Source: Ascaphus truei (Eukaryota; Chordata; Amphibia; Anura; Ascaphidae). From it: 64,000 nucleotides of DNA. The stretch lies in assembly GCA_036426205.1 (NCBI GenBank), contig CM071567.1:295746150-295810149 (forward strand), given 5' to 3'. The stretch's first letter is position 1; the number at the start of each line of letters is the position of its first letter. The translations under genes were made by a program, and so were the position numbers. Shown here one piece after another: positions 10,258 through 21,769 of the stretch. A model generated the notes under the pieces. That model searched no databases, was not told the DNA's origin, and saw only the letters and a list, made by a program, of their open reading frames with translations.

Positions 10258-11033
10258 CAAAAACAACAAAGGGTGAACTGCGCTCTATTAATCGTGATTT
10301 TGTGTTAAAAAGTGATAATTCAGTGATAATAATAATATAAACCTGTTACTTTAAATAGTGAGGATATGCTGCTAGACTCGTGGAATGGCTCCACAGACCA
10401 GGGCTAAAGATACAAAGACAAAAGAAACAGCGCAAAAAACCTCATAGTGTAGTATATATAAAATTATAATGTGATAAAACAGGTGAGTATTGCACGTACA
10501 TCAGTTCAATAAATACTAGCAGTACATGTTGTGGACATGTTACCAGTCAGCAACAGATGGTGGGTAAGGATCACCGGATAACTCTCCTTCTCCTCTCACG
10601 TCTCGCTTGTGGTATCGCTCAGGACGCCGTGATACAGGGCAGCAGCCCCTCAGCATGGATATAACAGCCCGACGTGTTGGCTATGGCAGTTTGCGGGGAA
10701 GCAAGCTCTCAGTCACTGGCTTTCAGGCGTGTGTCTGCACGTGTGGCGTCACTCAGCAGTCTCAGCCGGCCACAGGAGCGTAGAGAGCATAGGTTGCAAA
10801 AACGGAGATGGAGCCAAGTAGCAAGATAGGGTAAAAACACACTGCAGGTAGTGTCAGAATGCGCCCTCTTATCCAACGCGTTTCGTACTTCAAAGGTACT
10901 TCGTCAGGGATATCGGAGGTCTATAATGGGGCGCTTCTTACCAAACCCTCTCCTGTGATTGGCTGTTTATTTTGAGTCCAGCCTCTCAAACAAATGAGGG
11001 AAATTTAAAAGGATAGGTCCCCTAATACATAAA
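10258..11033 (-). repeat. Penelope element terminal arm (inverted copy)
   Basis: This 0.78-kb arm matches 26000-26810 in the same orientation and 28185-28820 in the opposite orientation. Its inner end (AAATGAGGGAAATTT, GGACCTAT-like) is the reverse complement of the arm sequence that follows each Penelope body at 12650-12723 and 13985-14138. It contains a hammerhead-like core on the minus strand (10881-10907). Long inverted or tandem terminal repeats (pLTRs) are typical of Penelope-like elements. Confidence 0.8.
10881..10907 (-). ncRNA. Hammerhead-like core in the Penelope arm
   Basis: On the minus strand: CTGACGA, A, GTAC, a CTTTGAA loop, GTAC, then GAAACGCG. Stem II is GTAC/GTAC. The same sequence recurs at 14108-14138 and 28261-28292. 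Stem I, stem III and cleavage site were not resolved. Confidence 0.45.
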
Positions 11034-12360
11034 CGGTCCTGGATAGACAATATTCCTGTCAGTCAATTTATGCGAATCAAACGCAATTGTAGTCAACAAA
11101 TTGACTTTGAAAATCAATCCATTGTTTTAATGAATACATTTATAGGACGAGGATATGATAGAGCATTATTAATGAGATCGTTGGAGAGGGTTTGCAATAT
11201 GGATAGAGAATCCCTCCTCATACAAAAAGGTTCTAAAGGAGATTCTAAACAAACAGACGAGAACACAGAAGGTGATAAAATCAAAATTCCATTTATTACA
11301 GAGTATAACTCAGTTAACACACAAATTCAGAATATTTTTAAGAAAAACTGGAATATCCTGTGTAATGACCCCATTCTGGGTTATTTTTTGTCTCCACAGC
11401 CTAGTTTTATATACCGTAAGGCCAAAAGTCTCAAACACTATTTAGCACCTAGTGATATTGGACCTCCAACTATATCCTCATCTGAGACTTCATGGCTACC
11501 AACCAGACCTAGCGGTAACTATAGCTGTGGTAAATGTAAATCTTGTAAAATGCTTAGTTTGGAACGGAAGAAATTTTCTTCACATACTACAAAAGAAAGT
11601 TTTATAATAAAAGATTGTATATCCTGTAAATCGACATACTGCACCGACACACTTTATTCGAGCAAATACCCAGTATGTACCTGGCAGATACCTGGAATGC
11701 GCCGCTCCTCACCTCTGACAAGCCCCGTTGCGTTTGCCTTCCCAGCCTGGGTTCATGCCTGGCTGACTGGCGGCTGATCTGTTAAATGATAATGATTAGG
11801 ATTTAATAGGCTGCAATGCTTCGCGTGTCTACCAGATGGCATAAATTCATGAATTGTAATGCAGTATATATATATATATACTGTGCAGTATTGCAGCCAG
11901 CGGGAATAAAATGCTTCAATCCCTGCCTGGAAAATACCTCAATGCACTCGGGCAGAAAACAGTCACAAACCTCAATACACCCGGGTATACCCGAATTCGT
12001 GGGACTAGCCGAGCTCGAATAAAGTGTGTCGCCAGTGTATGTAGTGTACCTCCTCCAATGTCCATGCGGAGACCAGTATGTCGGTCGGACAAAACGTTAC
12101 CTTAGAGTGAGAATTCTGGAGCATGCTAGGAATATAAGATTAGGATTAGAGAACCATAGCGTCTCCAGACATTTTAAGTTAAAACATAATAGTGACGATA
12201 GTTGTCTTAGATATATTGGCATTCAAACTGTACCCGCAGGAAGAAGGGGAGGAGATAGAGAAAAAATGCTCTCTAAACAAGAGAGTGTTTGGATCTACAA
12301 ATTACAAACACTGTCCCCGTTAGGATTAAACGAAGAAATTGATGTCTGGTCTTTATACTA
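11034..12360 (+). pseudogene. Penelope-like RT C-terminus plus GIY-YIG endonuclease, split by a MITE
   Basis: The first part (11034-11636) encodes RSWIDNIPVSQFMRIKRNCS, then an RT thumb-like region and a cysteine linker, GNYSCGKCKSCKM. The second part (12040-12360) encodes HVVYLLQCPCGDQYVGRTKR and RVRILEHARNIRLGLENHSV, the GIY-YIG nuclease fold fused to the RT in Penelope-like elements (YLL and YVG core strands, then R, H and E/N positions), ending KEEIDVWSLY-like and TAA. The 399-bp MITE at 11639-12037 disrupts the frame between CISCKST and HVVYLL. The palm with the catalytic D-D is missing: the body starts abruptly after the inverted arm. It resembles the body at 12724-13708 very closely. 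Confidence 0.85.
11639..12037 (-). mobile_element. Tc1-like-family MITE, copy 2 (inside Penelope)
   Basis: Left end CTGCACCGACACACTTTATT, right end in reverse complement CACTGGCGACACACTTTATT, both continuing CGAG. TA duplicates are at 11637-11638 and 12038-12039. The sister body at 13380 lacks it, giving a clear empty site. About 230 bp at the left end align with the right end of the 9.3-kb element (59370-59600, reverse complement): CCTGGAATGCG, CTTCACCTG, CGTTTGCC/CGTTTTGCG, TTCATGAATTGTAATGC. The other half aligns with its left end. An (AT)n tract lies in the middle. Confidence 0.9.
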
Positions 12361-12723
12361 AATAATGAATCCTTTTAAAATATTTAAAATATTTTTATTG
12401 GTCTTAAAGTCTTATAATTAATAAGGAATTAGGTTATCTATTATAAATCCAATAATGGTATATCTCTGTGAAAATGTCAATCTGTCTTGTTCATTTATAT
12501 CCTTTTCTTTCTATATTTACTGTCTTTCAATTCATGCTAGTTTATAGATGTTTAACATTTAAATATATGGTTATTTTATTAATATTTGTTTCTTTATATT
12601 TTTAGTTCTTTTTCTATTGGATTCCCCTATCCTTAATAAAGTAATATGTATTAGGGGACCTATCCTTTTAAATTTCCCTCATTTGTTTGAGAGGCTGGAC
12701 TCAAAATAAACAGCCAATCACAA
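12361..12723 (+). repeat. Penelope 3' region and truncated arm
   Basis: A T-rich 3' untranslated region (matching 13709-13985 and, inverted, 26811-27085) leads into ATTAGGGGACCTATCC and AAATTTCCCTCATTTG. The arm then stops at 'AAACAGCCAATCAC', where the second body begins. This makes the two bodies a head-to-tail tandem sharing a short partial arm. Confidence 0.75.
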
Positions 12724-13708
12724 AAACTTTCTTTAAAAAAGTGGACACTAACAGTTTTTTACTGTCTTCCAGTAACCATAAACGGTCCTGGATAGACAAT
12801 ATACCTGTTAGTCAATTTATGCGAATCAAACGCAATTGTAGCCAACAAATTGACTTTGAAAATCAATCCATTGTTTTAATGAATAAATTCATAGAACGAG
12901 GATATGATAGAGCACTCTTAATGAGATCTTTGGAGAGGGTTTGCAATATGGATAGAGAATCCCTCCTCATACAAAAAGGTTCTAAAAAAGATTCTAAACA
13001 AATAGACGAGAACACAGAAGGTGATAAATCAAAATTCCATTTATTACGAAGTATAATTCTGTTAATACACAAATTCAGAATATTATTAAAAAAAACTGGA
13101 ATATCCTGTGCAATGACCCCATTCTGGGTTCTTTTTTGTCTCCACAGCCTAGTTTTATATACTGCAGGGCTAAAAGTCTCAAACACTATTTAGCACCTAG
13201 TGATATTGGACCCCCAACTATATCCATATCTGAGACCTCATGGCTACCAACTAGACCTAGCGGTAACTATAGCTTTGGTAAATGTAAATCTTGTAAAATG
13301 CTTAGTTTGGAACGGAAGAAATTTTCTTCACATACTACAAAAGAAAGCTTTATAATAAAAGATTGTATATCCTGTAAATCGACACATGTAGTGTACCTCC
13401 TCCAATGTCCATGCGGATACCAGTATGTCGGTCGGACAAAACGTTACCTTAGAGTGAGAATTCTGGAGCATGCTAGAAATATCAGATTAGGATTAGAGAA
13501 TCATAGCGTCTCCAGACATTTTAAGCTAAAACATAATAGTGACGCTAGTTGTCTTAGATATATTGGCATTCAAACTGTACCCGCAGGAAGAAGGGGAGGC
13601 GATAGAGAAAAAATGCTCTCTAAACAAGAGAGCGTTTGGATCTACAAATTACAAACACTGTCCCCGTTAGGACTAAATGAAGAAATCGATGTCTGGTCTT
13701 TATACTAA
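12724..13708 (+). pseudogene. Penelope-like RT C-terminus plus GIY-YIG endonuclease, second body
   Basis: This body starts slightly more 5' than the first: KTFFKKVDTNSFLLSSSNHK then RSWIDNIPVSQFMRIKRNCS. A single-base deletion near 13028 (GATAAATC against GATAAAATC at 11275) shifts the frame. The reading resumes in another frame with SPQPSFIYCRAKSLKHYLAP, linker GNYSFGKCKSCKM and the GIY-YIG domain HVVYLLQCPCGYQYVGRTKR, ending EEIDVWSLY and TAA. One linker cysteine is Phe here (SFGK, where the first body has SCGK). No MITE is present, so this is the ancestral empty state. The catalytic palm is absent. Non-functional but young-looking, with few differences from the first body. Confidence 0.85.
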
Positions 13709-14138
13709 TAATGAATCCTTTTAAAATATTTATACTGGTTTTAAAGTTATTTTTATCATTAATATTGAATAAGGATATCTATTATAAACCCAATAATGAT
13801 ATATCTCTGTGAAAGGGTTAATCTGTCTTGTTCATTTATATCCTTTTCTCCTTTTATTTACTGTCTTCCAATTTATGTTAGTCTTTAGCTGTTTAACGTT
13901 TTATGTTTATATTTTATTAATATTTGTTTCTTTATATTTTTCGTAATTTTCAATTGGATTCTCCTATCTTTAATAAAGTAATATGTATTAGGGGACATAT
14001 CCTTTTAAATTTCCCTCATTTGTTTGAGAGGCTGGACTCAAAATAAACAGCCAATCACAGGAGAGGGTTTGGTATAAGAAGCGCCCCATCATAGACCTCC
14101 GATAACCCTGACGAAGTACCTTTGAAGTACGAAACGCG
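13709..14138 (+). repeat. Penelope 3' region and right arm (truncated at hammerhead motif)
   Basis: The T-rich 3' region is followed by the arm (AAATTTCCCTCATTTG .. ACAGCCAATCACAGGAG). It ends at GAAACGCG of the hammerhead-like core (14108-14138); after that the sequence is unrelated. The remaining 0.5 kb of the arm present at 28290-28820 is missing. Confidence 0.75.
14108..14138 (+). ncRNA. Hammerhead-like core at the arm break point
   Basis: CTGACGA, A, GTAC-loop-GTAC, GAAACGCG. The retained arm ends directly after this motif. That would be consistent with a processed RNA end, but chance truncation cannot be excluded. Confidence 0.45.
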
Positions 14139-14339
14139 GGGCACACACAGACACACAATACGTGCATATTCGCACAGACACAACACTCAAGGTGTTAACG
14201 ATCCACTTATTCCCAGCTGCTATGCCGCATCCCCCCCTGCCAGTCATAGTCCAGCATAACAATATTCTCACTCACCCCCTACTCCTCCCATTGGCGCTCC
14301 TCTTCCTTTAGAAATACCTTTATATTTCCATTCCCCTGG

Positions 14340-17300
14340 AAAAAATTGGCTGAGCTTTACTTACATTCTCGTGTGCTTACCTCCTTTCCTTCCTGTTGCT
14401 TTGTGCCTTTGTGTTCCTTGTATGTGACCACAATTCACCTGGCCTCCCCGACTCTCTGGCGCTCTGGACCACGTCAGTATACTGACACGACACACCTATA
14501 TTCTCTCCTGCTCTTAACCACGCAACTATCCCCGCAATAAAAATCTCCTCTTCCTTGCCACGTCCCGTACTATACCACTCTGATCGCTCCTCCCGACCGC
14601 TACACGACAACCACTCTGCACTCCATGTGCCTGCCGTTGTATTCGGTGGCTATCTAAAATGGCCACCACGTCTCGCATCCCCGCCTTGGTTTTGTGGTGA
14701 CACTCTCTATGACCCTGTGCCAAAACTCGAAAGCCCCTTGATGCAATTGAGAAACCTTTTTGGGCATGGAAAAGTACACACCTCTGCTGTTTACTCTGCA
14801 CACCCTCCGCGTGCTCAAACACTTCATGGCAATGTACCTAACCTCTGGTTATTTAACCTGCTCCTTATCTTCATCTCAACTCTGTTCTTTAATTGTTACT
14901 TCATAGAAAAAGTGTTACTCACTCTCTCTATTCACTACAAACTTCCTTCTCCAGGCCCACCCCCATAATCAATCATAACCACAGATTATACGTCAAATGT
15001 CTTGCATTAATCTACTGATGTTGGTGGAGAACTCTGAAACAGCACACAACCCCACTCATTCAAATGCCCCCACACAATTTCCCACCTGCAAACACTACTC
15101 CATTTCTATTTATAAATTAATTACTATTACCTCTTACTGTGATATTGACGGTAACCCATGTTCCTCCCCTTTCAACTCTTGTCCCATAACCCCGTGAATA
15201 CCCCTTTCAATTCCAAAAAAGGTTTATCGTCCGCCCTATCAAAATTTCCAGAAGCCTGCTGCCCAACTGGATGAACTAAGGGCATGGTGCCTTATCAAAA
15301 CCCAAGCCCATCATTCTATCTCACAGACCCTTAGCTACTGTCTAAACCCCCGCCCAATGCATTATCACTATTATGGGAGACTCCATTTCTAGGAAAGACA
15401 TCTCTCACATATAGGAGATGGGGTGTGTTTTTTACATTGTAGACACCTACCATCCATTTCGCGTGCTAAAATTGCCCCCCAATCCCACCCTCTTTTGAAA
15501 TCCTATTGGAAAATCTGCCTTCCCTTCTGAAGCTATTCTTCTTCGGCTCACTGGCCCCCTTAAATCCTTGAATTTACATCCAGTTTAGTGACTTGCAGTT
15601 CTTCTTGGGGATTTTCACATTCAACTACAATTTTTCACCTCGAAAACAAGAAAATCCCAATACAACACCTCATCACTTAACCTAATGCACTAATTCCCAA
15701 CCGACAAACGACAAACCTGAACTGTAAATCACCATTCGTTTTATATACCTGGCATTCTCTCCTCTAGTCCCAGCAGAATCCAATCCTCTGCATCCTACCT
15801 TTTTGTCTCAGTGACCATGCAATCACCGCGTGGCGCAAACGGGAGGTGCAGCGACACCCAGGGGTGCGCGAGAACTAGTGCGGCGTCGGGTTTTACCGAG
15901 GCCATGTGCTCTTTTTCCCCGAAGGCCTTAAATGAATTGCCGGGGATCTGCAGGCCCCTGTAATCTTAATTTCCTTTGCTCCGGCGCTCCTTCTTCCTCA
16001 CACCGTCTCCATGGCATGCATCGGCAAATGACCGCATCGAGGTCATGTGACGTCATTTTGCTATGCACATGCCCATGACAACCAGAAGGCCACGCCGGAG
16101 CATGGGGTTATGGTGGCACGGATGTTAGGGACTGCCGGAAGTGAGCTCAGTGAAAGTTTGCCGCCCCCCCTTGCATGTGAACTTGTAAGGAAAATCAGAC
16201 CACCACCCAATCAGCACTAAATTCTCCTCACTACAACATTTAGAAACATTAACCACAAAAAGTTTCTGGCTGATCCCTAACGTACACCACTTCCCTTTGG
16301 TACAAGATTGACAATTCCCAGCCCCCATATGCACACGACTATTCCACTCTGAGTTCTACAACCTGATAATGTTGATCACTTTAGCTTGCGTAACAACGCG
16401 CTGTGCTTCTGGATATGTACGCATGCTTTAACCTGTTCGAGTTCTTTCTATTAAGGTAGATCCCAAATGTGTCTATCTCCTGCTCTAATTCCACTCCCTT
16501 GGACTCACCTTCAGTCCCACAAGCTCTGTTCACTTGTAGGCGCTTCAATAACGTAATCAAATGACACAATTTTATATCTCACAGCCCCACCCCTCTGACT
16601 TGGCCGTCCTTCATCTGACTTTTTCATGCTTGACTATTGGATTTTCCTTCCTAAACAGAACTGTTTTAACACTGAAAGACGGTAACAAATGGTATTTGGG
16701 GTACCAAACTAAATTTTTACAAGCTTCCAATGATGACTACAGATAGAACCACGGTAATATCAACCGTGCCCTTTACGAGTTTTTAAATACACTTGGGAAT
16801 AATGGTTTTACTCCCATGTAAACTTTGGGATGCCATTGATACCCACCCTGACATCCAACCCCTATGCCAAACTGCTGTACTTATAAGTAAAAATACTCCC
16901 TGATCTGCGGTCAGAACGCGTATCCCACAGCAGACGCTAATAATTCCCATTATCATCACTTGGGGACATGATAAACGGCTCGCCACCACCCGGGCCGGGG
17001 GGGCCAAACCTTATCAAACTTGATACCCTCTACAATTCACTATGCTGTTTTTGTTCTGCATGGGGCACCAAACACACATCACCGTTGAACTGCTCAAAGA
17101 AGCTAGATTGGTCTCACTTGATGGTCTAGCGAAAGTTCATCTCTCCGTGTGCTTTAAAATTTCAACATACTGCTGGCAAGCTACAAACCCATCTCTCTGA
17201 ACAGTTCCGCATCCCTACCCCATGCAAAGCCTTATCAAATCTGATAATCTGACTCAGACAGACTGTTTATGGTCTCAATGTTCAGCAAGTATCTGTCTCC

Positions 17301-17520
17301 GCTCCTCCTTCTCTTACCGTTCACCCCAAACTTGAACAATCTAACGAGAACTCTCACAGCGGGCCTCCACAGTTTCTTTAAAAACTCAAGAAAGCTGTCT
17401 TCACTTTGAAATCATTTTCGTCACTGTTACTACTTCTAGAATTAATTTCTCTAACTGCTGCCATGTCTTTATATAATTTATATCCCCTGTTTCCTTAGTA
17501 ACTATGTTATTGTACCACAT
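14340..17520 (+). mobile_element. Decayed APE-type LINE (L2/CR1/jockey-like)
   Basis: A heavily mutated non-LTR retrotransposon. The endonuclease end is readable near 15420-15830: a GDGV-like block, LGDFHIQ (GDFN catalytic motif) at about 15611, and CLSDHAIT (catalytic S-D-H) at 15805-15828. After a GC-rich insertion, RT thumb and C-terminal sequence follows (16640-17400). It aligns with the 49.1-49.9 kb fragment through TGGTATTTGGG, TTTTACTCCCATGTAAACTT and TGGGATGC blocks, then ARLVSLDGLAKVHLS. Frames are broken every 50-150 bases. The central RT palm (F/Y-A-D-D) was not found and may be lost or replaced. Confidence 0.6.
15829..16171 (+). repeat. GC-rich dispersed repeat, copy 3, inserted in the LINE
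   Basis: It begins at about GCGTGGCGCAAACGGG and ends AGTTTGCCGCCCCCC, with GCAAAC inverted at the two ends. It interrupts the LINE exactly after the endonuclease S-D-H motif. It aligns with the reverse complement of 9752-10100. The interior again carries TGACGTCA-like and GCATGCG-like blocks. Confidence 0.6.
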
Positions 17521-19735
17521 AATTATTTGTCAGCATACCTAATGCCGGCCTACTGAAACTAGAGTCCTCACTGTATTACTTCCTGGTACACATTTTAAAA
17601 TTATAAACATACAGTACTTGGACCTGCTCCTTGATTTTCTTTACTTGTATCAATGCACAATAGTCCACCAGTGCTCGGTTTCCCTTCTGGCTATTTTTTA
17701 ATCTTATCTGGCAAACCTCTTTTTTATTAGTCTTTGTCTTTTGTTACTGTACTTTTCATAGAGCTTACAGTTTATCTCAGATCAATCATACAACTAATCT
17801 TGGGCAGGCAAACATTGGACAATCTTTCCTCAACCGCTATAAAATATGGTAATATTATTTATATCCAATTACAGATGAAAACTTAAGCACATCGAAATGT
17901 TATTTGTTCTGGGGAATATAACTGACGCCTACCAGATTAATCAAGTCGCTGCATCTGCCCGTATTCGATCTCTTCTTTGCAGCCGTTTTCTTAACTCTGC
18001 TTTATCCACGCAGATTCTTGTTCATCGTCTTAATCTTTCCTTGAAGCTGTCATACATGTGAGCATGTTTACTGTTGTGATTTTCCGTGATTACTGTGTAT
18101 TGTGATTTGTTTTTGGGTGCCAGTTCTGCCGCGTGTTTCCGGCGCGGGATTGAAAAAGTGATCCCTTTGCCACAGTCAACCATGGTTTGTGTGATCAATT
18201 TGCAGGTTTTTAAAAACTAGATAAACAAGTGTCCACAACAGTCTCATTAAAATTGAACCGTAGATCGCTGAAGACGTTATCAATTAAGCTTTCCATAATT
18301 AAACTCACAGTATACACATGCTTGTCCAGTTATTGTACATTCTTCCCTCAATTGTTGAAGAGAGTCATGTCAATTCCTTATAAAACCAACCACAATTGCA
18401 TTTACGCAGTTCCTCGATTTTCTGTAATTAATGCTGGCCTAGATAAGGTCGACATTATCAGCATAGATTTAATGCTATATAATTGCCAAATATTGACTTC
18501 TGCAACATTTTCCACACTGAACCACGTGGCTGTACCAAGAAGGCAAACCATTAAAATAAAATGATTGCTTTTCTCGCACAGCCCATCCTCTGGATAATAC
18601 CTGTATCAGAGGATAAGTCTATGCTCCCACTTTTTCCAGTATGTTGCTCATGGCGACTGCAAAGAGAAAGTTTGGTTTATCTAATCCATTTAAGATTCGT
18701 ACAGTAATCGCACGTACATCCCGACATGCATTTTCAGGTACCCAAACCGCTTCCCAATATCTTGTAATAACGGCTACTGACTGAATCCTGGTGTCAGCCA
18801 ATCTTAGCTACCGGGCCCCCGCCGATTACCTTTTTTTACCAACCGGCTTCATCAGGCACCTGTAAGCCGTATTACATGAGTATCCCAGCTATTACCCAAT
18901 AATATGGGTCATCTCAACGTATAAATAAAGAAAGTAAGGCAGCAGCTACATGGTAGGACCCCAGCTTTTTACACACATACACCACCTCTGACATTGGCTC
19001 ATCTCCACCCCCCATTTGTCAAAGTTATAATGAAGGTAAAATATATTACTTTACAGTACTCAATTTAATCCCTGATGGGGGCCCATAATTTTCTGGGGTA
19101 GGGCGTGGCGTTTATAGGTCCTAGTACTCTTTCCTTCCCAGGAGGCAGTTAAATTAATGCGTGGAATCTCACAAACCTCCATAATCCACTTCCAGTACCT
19201 TCCCTTCTGCCATGGTTCGTCTTTAACCCCGCACACATTCCCATGGCGACTTGAATTTCACATTACCATCACGTCATTTTATGCAGGGGCCGCAGATGGG
19301 GTGGCGCGATTCGCTGATAAGAGCAGCCTTTATAGTGTACTGGTATGCCTCCATGCCTTCATGCTTGTACCACATGCGCCCTAGAGCTGACTTGAAACCA
19401 TGCGCCCTACAGAATTTATAGTCGACTGTTTGTAGTTCACAATCGCATTTGCGGACCCATACCTGCACTGTTTTTTTGTTTGGGCCTAGAATGACGTCAC
19501 AAGGCATATCCTTTTTTTTTTTTTTTTTTTCTCTTGAAGGATCATCATGATGATTTGAAACCCTTATTAAGTTTTTTTTATATAAGTTCTCAATTCACAT
19601 TGTTCTACTCACAATATTCTTTAATCATGAGGTCTTCTTACTTGTATATTGGCTTTTCAGTGTAATGTAGATTTTATTCTTGCAGTTTATTAAGTTGTAC
19701 TGTACACGATACAACACACCAAATTACGCAAAGAA
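17521..19735. other. No gene recognised
   Basis: AT-rich sequence. A CCTGATGAAG string (minus strand, 18847-18856) resembles the start of the hammerhead-like motif but lacks GAAAC at the right distance. A T-run is at 19510-19530. The frame at 18229-18564 shows no domain. Confidence 0.4.
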
Positions 19736-19739
19736 TGAA

Positions 19740-21030
19740 CCAGTACACGTTGCACCCTCCCCCCACCCCTCCTCAGTAAATTGGCAAAAGCATTTGGCTT
19801 CCTTATCCCCTCCCTCCAGTCCACCCACCCCGGGCCCACGGGACCTCAAACCAGAAAGTAACATTATTTTTGAGCCGTTGTCTTGGCCGAGATTTACTTT
19901 GACTGTTTCCACACGGGCTTCTGAGCATGCCTGATAATCCTTCATTATAAATGGCACAATGACTTCACTGCCAAAGTTAAATTCAAGTCCCCCCCAAAAA
20001 TAAAGTCTATTTTTTTTCCTTGAGTCAGACCTTAATAATGAGTAGTTTTAGGGACCTTTGTTTGCATTTTTTCTCATATTTAATCCCTTTTTACATTTAA
20101 AAATCCCTACATTTTTAGTTCTCTATGATGTTGCATTTGCATCCCATAATTAGACCTGCATATGTCAATTACGTTGGTTAGAAACATCAATTCATGATTT
20201 TGCTTTCACGGTAATCCACACTTGGCACCCATTACAACAATGCACACTTTACAGATGCAAGCACCCTCCCCCCCCATCCCACAGTAAACCGAGCTGCCTG
20301 TCTGGAGCTAGCTACAATTGCCATAACCACAACCACACTCACCGCCCTTGTTATGGAAACTCTCCCAGCATCTGCCGGTAATCCCACACACAGTGCTCAA
20401 TCCATCTGTCCTTCCCCCAAAACCCCCAAAGCCTATTACTTCATCCTCTAGTCAAACTGTCAAGTTCATTAGCAGCTTTGTCCCCCCAACCCCCATCAAA
20501 AAATAAAATCTGTTTACACTGCCGGACGTGTCTGTATATCCTTTTTTCTATTTTTGTATTTTTGCATTCTGGAGCTTTTCCCAAAGACACAGCAGGAAGC
20601 CCCCCCTCCCCCCCTCTGGTGCCGGATCTCTCCCAGAAATGCTGCCAGGTAAGACAACAGTTGCTCAATTCATGCATCCAACGGGAGAGAAAGAGGAGAG
20701 TGACCTTCCCCTAGACCCCCACCCCCCCCCAAAAAAAAAACCCTAAGGTAATGACAACCTCTAGTCCTAAACACATGTAAATGTTGTGAGCCCATGTCAT
20801 TCATTCTTGTGTCTTCAACCCCCCCCAAAGCATAAGATCACGGCACTGTATCTAATCTATATAGTATATAACTATATTCCCCATGCCGATCCCTTTCCCC
20901 CCAGCACCCAAACTAAGGCGAAACCTCTGTCCTATTGTAAGTCCGGTAGCCCAACTCATGCTACTTTGTCTCCTCCAAGTCCGCCCCCCCACCCCCCCAC
21001 CCCAACAGCAAGTTACAGTACACAGGCACT
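19740..21030 (+). repeat. CT-rich complex repeat, copy 1
   Basis: Pyrimidine-rich blocks (CCTTTCCCCCAAACCCCCAA, CATGTCATGCATGC, TTGTCTCCTC, TTTCTATTTTTGTATTTTTG, TCTCCCAGNAATGCTGCCAG) recur in the same order at 23320-24050 and 25030-25660. Within each copy a unit of roughly 150 bp is imperfectly repeated. No coding potential was recognised on either strand. Confidence 0.6.
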
Positions 21031-21179
21031 GTAGTGGTGGGTTGTGTAATTAGTGTGTGGTAGTACAGTACATATGTTCAATGTATTCTGGTAACAAGTG
21101 ACTGTCCTAACCCTTCTTATTGACCTTAGCAGGCATTGCATGGTCGCTAAGGAAATGAAGCTTCTTAATTTTTTATTGA

Positions 21180-21760
21180 TTATTTATGGTTGTGTGGTGA
21201 GCAGGGGTCCTCCCTGAACTGACAAAGTTTATTTAAAAAAGCCTCGGGACCCTCTCGTTTTCCGAGAGACTGGCCCGGTATGTTGGTTGCCGGTTATCCC
21301 TATGCTTTGTTTACAAGCCCACACGTTGGATTTTACTGGAGAGAATACAGTCACCCCATAGCTGGGGCCTGTAACTACAGGAGTACGGTGTCTCTCTGAA
21401 GCGAAATCAACTTGCTCAGTCTCGGAAGACCCCGCTCCAGCACCTATGAATAAAACAAATGTAAGCCTTCATTCCTTAGCAGCTACCCACTAAGGAACTG
21501 TTTTTTTATTTTTTTTGTGGGGGGGTGTTTGATATACTTGTTTGATGAGCATGGGGTCCTCCTAGTTGACAAATTTGATTTCAATCCTAGGGACCACCCA
21601 CTTCCCAGATACAGGCCCCATTTGGGGTGCCGGGTATCCCTTGCTTTGTATTTGATTTCCCGATCACGTGACTGTACGATGGACTCAGCTTATTGAACAC
21701 TTTATAATTACCCGGTGATCCATTGATTGAGCGTTTATTCACACTAATGAACCGCACAAC
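21180..21760 (+). repeat. Fragments of a foldback repeat family
   Basis: Two adjacent decayed units (21190-21300 and 21550-21680) share 'GAGCANGGGGTCCTCC', 'CCAGATACAGGCCCC' and 'GTGCCGGNTATCCC' with the palindromes at 60777-61015 and 61075-61440. They are probably single arms of the same family. Confidence 0.5.
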
Positions 21761-21769
21761 GTATGTTAC

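Noticed and set aside
18847..18856. CCTGATGAAG on the minus strand as another hammerhead-like start
   Set aside because: No paired stem II and no GAAAC at the expected distance.
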